Below are positions 60,037-64,000 of a DNA stretch of 64,000 nucleotides, piece after piece. The stretch comes from CBDDEH01 sp965226865 (lineage in GTDB: Bacteria > Chloroflexota > Dehalococcoidia > Lucifugimonadales > JAGWBF01). The position numbers and the translations under genes are program-made. Numbering within the stretch: the stretch's first letter is position 1; each line of letters starts with the position of its first letter. The notes under the pieces were generated by a model. That model made no database searches and was not told where the DNA came from. It saw nothing but the letters and a program-made list of their open reading frames with translations. The stretch is taken from the NCBI GenBank assembly GCA_965226865.1, contig CBDDEH010000004.1, positions 62,001-126,000 on the forward strand, in the 5' to 3' direction.

Positions 60037-61368
60037 CTAGCCAGGTGCCAGCCGAAGCCGGCTGATCCGTTCTAGTATCCCGGTCAGCATTTCCCTGGTC
60101 ACCAGCACCTCGGCAAGCTGAAACACCAGCCTCCTTGCGTGGCGTACCAGTCGCCCACCCGTCTTGATCAGCCTGGTCTGAAGACTGCTCAGAGTCCAGT
60201 GCTTCATATCCTCCGGCAACACCAGCCTTCTCATAAAGTTGCCCAGGTTGTAAGTCAGGACGAACAGCCATAGTCTCACCTGGTTGGCCACGAACTTGTG
60301 GCAGGAAAGCCGGGTCCAGTTCAGGGCGTACTTGCCCTCCTTGATCCACTGCTCCGCCGTGCCACGGCCATTGTAAAAGCGGACTATCCCTATAGTTGGA
60401 TAACTGAGGTTGGTAACTATGAAGGCCACTCTGGGAAATAGCTCCCCCTGATGCCACTCTACTTTAGCCACCACTCGCCTGGGCAAGTGCCAACTCTGGG
60501 CCTGATAGGCAAAGTCATGGTAGGAGACGATAGGCTCCCGGGATGGCCATTCGGTAGGACGCTCCAGCAAGGGTTGGATCTGCTCCTGAATTACCTGATT
60601 GGCGGGAAGCCGGATGGCGTACCCGATCTTTCCTTGTTCCAGATACTCGTATAGCTCCGGCTTGGCAAAAGCAGCGTCACCCCGGAACAGCAACCGCAGT
60701 CCTTTCTTCTGGTATCCTTTCACCACCGGCTCAAGGAGTTCCTGCCAGCCATCGGCACTATGCACGTTTCCGGGTCGTAGCGTCGCTCCTTCGCAATCCC
60801 CAAACTGGTTGAACAGAAAGAGGGGATGATAGCAGACACACTCGAAGTGCCCGTTGTAGGCGGCTCCTTCCTGCTGACCATGCACTGGACTCTCCGAACT
60901 GTCCATGTCCAGAATCACTCGCCGGTGTGGAGTGTGAGCCATGGCCAGCTCCACCCACTGGGGATTCATCAGGGCCAGCCCCTGCAGGTTGTCCTCTTGA
61001 GTCAGAGTCTCCGTCTCAAAACGGCTCATGGTGTTGGTTCTGGCGGCGTTGCGGTCTGAGCCTTGCCAGCCCACGACAACTCTCATGGCTGGGTCTTGGG
61101 AAAGACGTTCTGCATCGTTGGTATCATCGTAGCCGGCCAAGCGGCTGTAGATGGACTGGCGGAGCAGAGGGACCAGGTGGTGGCGGATGTTGCGGCCGGT
61201 ACGGCTTTCCTGGAGATAGTCGGAGGCTATGGGGGTAAGGTCCAGGGCGTCATCCAGTTATCGGAATGCCAGCAGTCCGGCGTCGGAGGTGATGGTGGCA
61301 CCATGTAACTCCAGCCGGATTTGGGGATTGAATTGGAGCCGAAGAGAGGCCTTTTCGCGGTCACCCAT
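60037..61368 (-). pseudogene. IS1380-family transposase with one nonsense codon
   Basis: From ATG at 61368 the frame reads MGDREKASLRLQFNPQIRLE up to GLLAFR, then TAA at 61260-61258 where a Glu codon is expected (LLAFRELDDAL in relatives). It then continues unbroken for 407 codons. The later part has the IS1380 motifs VILDMDSSESPVHGQQEG, LLFRGDAAFAKPELYEYLE and NGRGTAEQWIKEGKYALNW. One G-to-T change (GAA to TAA) inactivates it, unless translation restarts at the TTG at 61140, which would lack the N-terminus. Confidence 0.85.
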
Positions 61369-61889
61369 CGGGTGCCTCCAATGTCGGTACGCAAGTTATC
61401 TGAAATAGCCAACTTATTGCATGTATTATATCTGAAATACGGCTAAGAGATTCATGTAACGACTAGCAAAGCAAGAAAGTTGCCTATTTACCGCATCACT
61501 TGTTTGAGCCAAATGGGGAATACGGGTCAACAACAATCGGAGATTGCCAAACAACAGAAGACGATCTCCAAATGGGTCGCTGGGTTCATTGCTGGGTCTT
61601 TGACACTCCAGGCTGTAGGGCTGGCCTTGCCATACCTCTTTAAGCCCCTATAGCAACTAATGCGATGAACAGAGTCCGACCAGGGACTAGGCCTCCAGTA
61701 GAACATTTGAAACTGATACACTGCCGAGGCGAGCACCCCCTGGTGGCACTGGAGAGGATACTCCAGCGGAGTCTGCCAGCCAAGGGACTGCACAACGATC
61801 CCGTGCGAGTGGACCACTACCGCCAGGGTCCCTACGACATGCTGCTCACCCTGTCCGGGGGCCGCTCCGTTGGAATCCTGCGCCAAGGA
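61369..61889. other. Decayed mobile-element sequence
   Basis: Contains an IS1380-type end region and, on the plus strand at about 61690-61905, a protein-like piece (EHPLVALERILQRSLPAKGL; YDMLLTLSGGRSVGILRQGP). That piece could derive from a replication-relaxation-type protein of a conjugative element, a weak guess. No intact gene. Confidence 0.35.
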
Positions 61890-62943
61890 CCGGCGCTGCC
61901 CAGTTCCAACCTCCGCGATCAGCAGGGCCAGAGACCCCAAAACCTGAAAGTCCAGCCCGTCTATCGTTTCCAGAAATGGCATGTCTACGATTAGCAGCGC
62001 CGCCGCTTCGTCTCTGTGGGCTAAGGTCTCGCCCGCTATGTTGGCAAGACCATGGACCACCAGTGATTCATCCGGCGTAAGACCGTCCCGCACCCAGGAT
62101 TTTGTCAATAGAGTCCGGAAAACCGGATCCGACTCAAGCGCCGCTCTCCACGTGGCGAGAACGCCGTCCTGCTCGGATGGGCTTATCCCGTCCTGAATGT
62201 AGGGCAGAGCTTCCATTGCGGAGGCGGCGTCAGGGTTTCGCTCCTTGAGGTCCAATAGCGCTATGGTAGCCTTCTGATCACTCGTGATGCCGCCGGCCAG
62301 CGCGGGGCTGGAAAGCACCCGTCGGAAGCCGCTCGGGTGATCGCGGGCTAGATCGTCCAGTACCTGCACCATGAAATGTAGGGATTCCCACTTGTCGAAA
62401 GATTCCAGGAACGGCATTCCCAGGAGCCGCGCCGTTGTCTCGTCGTCCCTTGAGGCCAGCTCAAAGAGTTCGCTAAGAACTTGGTATTCGCTCGAAGTGT
62501 AACCGTCCCGCACCCATGATTTGTCCAGGAGCGCCCAGAATGATTCGCTGGAACGCCGCGCCATTTCGGCCAGTGCTAGGACTGATTCGTTCTCGTACTC
62601 TTCGAAGTTTCTATGGAGCAAGCTGTCATCGCTCTCTGGGGTGTAGGTTATTCCGTCCTGGACCCAGGGCAACGCCTTTATTGCGGCCGCAGCCTCAGGG
62701 TTGTCCTGCTCCAGAGCCAGCAACACGACGAAGGCCGCCTGCGCACTGGTGATTCCGTCGCGGAGGTCGGGGTGAGAGAGTACCCTCTGTAGGCCGTCTA
62801 GGTCGAACATTGCCAGCCTGGATAGGCTATCCAAGACATGGAAGCCACCGAGGTCAAGGTAACCACCGTCAAAGTGACCGCTGGCACCGCTTAGGAAGGG
62901 CATCTGTAGGATGCTTATGGCCGCCGCTTCGTCGCAGAGAGAG
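61890..62943 (-). pseudogene. Solenoid repeat protein fragment (W-V-x-D-G repeats)
   Basis: About 350 residues of tandem helical repeats. The ~40-residue unit recurs as LPWVQDGITYTPE, KSWVRDGYTSSE, LSSPALAGGITSDQ, LPYIQDGISPSE and KSWVRDGLTPDE, with MPFLESF/MPFLETI units between. Groups of four make a super-repeat of about 150-165 residues, seen twice and started a third time. Both ends are cut: the 5' side by IS256 copy D and the 3' side by mobile sequence. I do not recognise a named family. The frame continues into unrelated sequence to 61527. Confidence 0.65.
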
Positions 62944-64000
62944 AGTAGAGTCCCAGGAAGTGGTGTAAGAGGGAGAGGGTCTGGAGAAAGAGAGACCACC
63001 GCGTCATCCTTAGCGGGCAAAGAAGAAAGCTCGAGAAAGGAGGACAACAGTGGTCAAGGAAAGGATGGACCTGCTGGAGCTATTGCGCAAGGGGGGAATG
63101 GACGGTGACGTGGACTTCCTACGGGAGGCACTGAGAGTGCTGGTAGAGGGGATCATGGATGCGGAGGTGTCATCGAGGATCGGTGCTGAGTATGGAGAAC
63201 GCAGCCCTGAGCGGGTGACCCAGCGCAACGGGTATCGGTCCCGGGCGTGGGATACCCGTGTAGGGACGATGGATCTGCACATCCCGAAGCTCAGAGAAGG
63301 GAGCTACTTCCCGAGCCTGCTGGAGCCACGGCGTCGCAGCGAGCGAGCTCTGCTGGCTGTGATCCAGCAGGCCTACGTGGAAGGTGTATCCACGAGGCGG
63401 GTGGACGATCTGGTCAAGGCCCTGGGGTGTGAGGGTATCTCCAAGAGCCAGGTGTCGCGCATCTGTCAGGAACTGGACGTGGTGGTGGATGGCTTCATGG
63501 GCCGTCCGCTGGACGCTGGACCCTACCCCTACCTGTGGCTGGACGCACTGACCCAGAAGGTCAGGGAGGACGGCAGGATCGTCAACGTCAGCGTGGTGGT
63601 GGCGACGGCGGTCAATGGCGAGGGCAAGCGGGAGATCATCGGGATGGACGTGGGTACGAGTGAAGACGGCGCCTTCTGGCTGGCCTTCCTACGCTCGCTG
63701 TCCGCCAGGGGTCTCAGCGGGGTGGAGCTGGTGGTATCGGACGCTCATCAGGGACTCCGCGGCGCCATCGCCGCAGTCTTCGGCGGAGCCAGCTGGCAAC
63801 GGTGCCGCACCCACTTCATGACCAACCTGCTCACTCGGGTCCCCAGGCGCACCCAGCCATGGGTGGCCACCATGGTGCGCACCATCTACCAGCAACCCTC
63901 CCCCGATGAGGTACACGCCCAACTCGACAGGGTGACCGATCAACTCCAGGACCGGTTCCATCAGGTCGCCTCTCTACTGGACGAGGCCGGACCCGACATC
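62944..64000 (+). mobile_element. IS256-family element, copy D (diverged, runs off the window)
   Basis: It begins with the same AGTAGAGTCCCAGGAAGTGG end as copies A-C and disrupts the repeat-protein gene. Internal sequence differs at many positions, so it arrived separately from the A-C burst. Confidence 0.88.
63050..64000 (+). CDS. IS256-family transposase (copy D, 3' end outside window)
   Basis: GTG start (MVKERMDLLELLRKGGMD) after AAAGGAGGACAACA. 317 codons are visible without a stop. Both DDE aspartates are present (LWLDALTQKVREDGR; VVSDAHQGLRGAI). It differs from copies A-C by roughly one residue in ten (for example ELLRKGGMDGD, SLSARGLSGVEL, RVPRRTQPW), so it is an older or independently acquired relative. 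Confidence 0.9.
   Translation, partial: MVKERMDLLELLRKGGMDGDVDFLREALRVLVEGIMDAEVSSRIGAEYGERSPERVTQRNGYRSRAWDTRVGTMDLHIPKLREGSYFPSLLEPRRRSERALLAVIQQAYVEGVSTRRVDDLVKALGCEGISKSQVSRICQELDVVVDGFMGRPLDAGPYPYLWLDALTQKVREDGRIVNVSVVVATAVNGEGKREIIGMDVGTSEDGAFWLAFLRSLSARGLSGVELVVSDAHQGLRGAIAAVFGGASWQRCRTHFMTNLLTRVPRRTQPWVATMVRTIYQQPSPDEVHAQLDRVTDQLQDRFHQVASLLDEAGPDI

Noticed and set aside
61527..61889. C-terminal extension of the repeat protein
   Set aside because: The helical repeat pattern stops abruptly and the sequence is antisense to another fragment, so it is read-through after truncation.
1..64000. CRISPR arrays, rRNA genes and a replication origin
   Set aside because: I looked for regularly spaced short repeats, conserved rRNA segments and clustered DnaA-type boxes and saw none.

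Overview
The window looks like a chromosomal segment of a high-GC, respiring member of the Chloroflexota, probably a Dehalococcoidia/SAR202-type lineage. This is an inference from gene content: an alternative complex III operon tied to cytochrome c maturation genes, a NuoEFG module, Chloroflexi-style serine recombinase tails, and a dense load of mixed insertion sequences. No rRNA is present, so the placement is not proven.

Region 1 (1-25 kb) is a compact housekeeping region, almost all on the minus strand. A divergent promoter region near 11.65-11.72 kb starts an operon that reads leftward: small membrane protein, ActA pentaheme cytochrome, ActB1, ActB2, ActC, an ActF-like protein, ActD, ActE, then CcmH, CcmF and a CcmI-like protein. 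Together these oxidise quinol, pass electrons on through cytochrome c, and attach the haem. Next come mutL and mutS. They are fused by a deletion that removes the MutS ATPase domain and the MutL N-terminus, and mutL carries three further one-base frameshifts. After an AmiS/UreI-like membrane protein comes a nuoE-nuoF-nuoG operon ending in a flavodoxin reductase-like gene (NADH oxidation module), then an FAD oxidoreductase with an overlapping YbhN-type membrane protein.

Region 2 (25-33.4 kb) holds a radical SAM gene (one frameshift) overlapping a methyltransferase, an IS630 element with a programmed frameshift site, a CaiB-type CoA transferase, a SnoaL-like protein, an intact mutS2, and the 3' end of a dockerin-bearing gene.

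Region 3 (33.4-43.6 kb) is a prophage head-gene remnant (prohead protease, HK97 capsid, two small structural genes, head-tail connector), broken by two almost identical IS256-family copies and an IS3-family element. It is followed by a hicAB toxin-antitoxin pair, an excisionase-like gene, a Com-like zinc finger gene, a third IS256 copy and an IS3 scrap.

Region 4 (43.6-64 kb) is a mobile-element graveyard with a few intact cargo genes: a CotH-kinase/lamin-tail lipoprotein, a three-domain acyl-activating/ACP/acyltransferase protein, an MBL hydrolase and small membrane proteins. Between them lie fragments of serine recombinases (one pair as a 225-bp imperfect inverted repeat touching a tRNA gene), a pPIWI-associated nuclease, a Ser/Thr kinase, IstB, a helicase, a ThiF protein and a solenoid repeat protein. 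There are also IS3, IS110 and IS1380 elements and a fourth, diverged IS256 copy that runs off the end of the window.

The most notable theme is the physical loss of MutS/MutL function beside several one-base run-length frameshifts elsewhere in the window, together with a recent IS burst. Sequencing indels remain a competing explanation for the frameshifts, but not for the mutS-mutL deletion.
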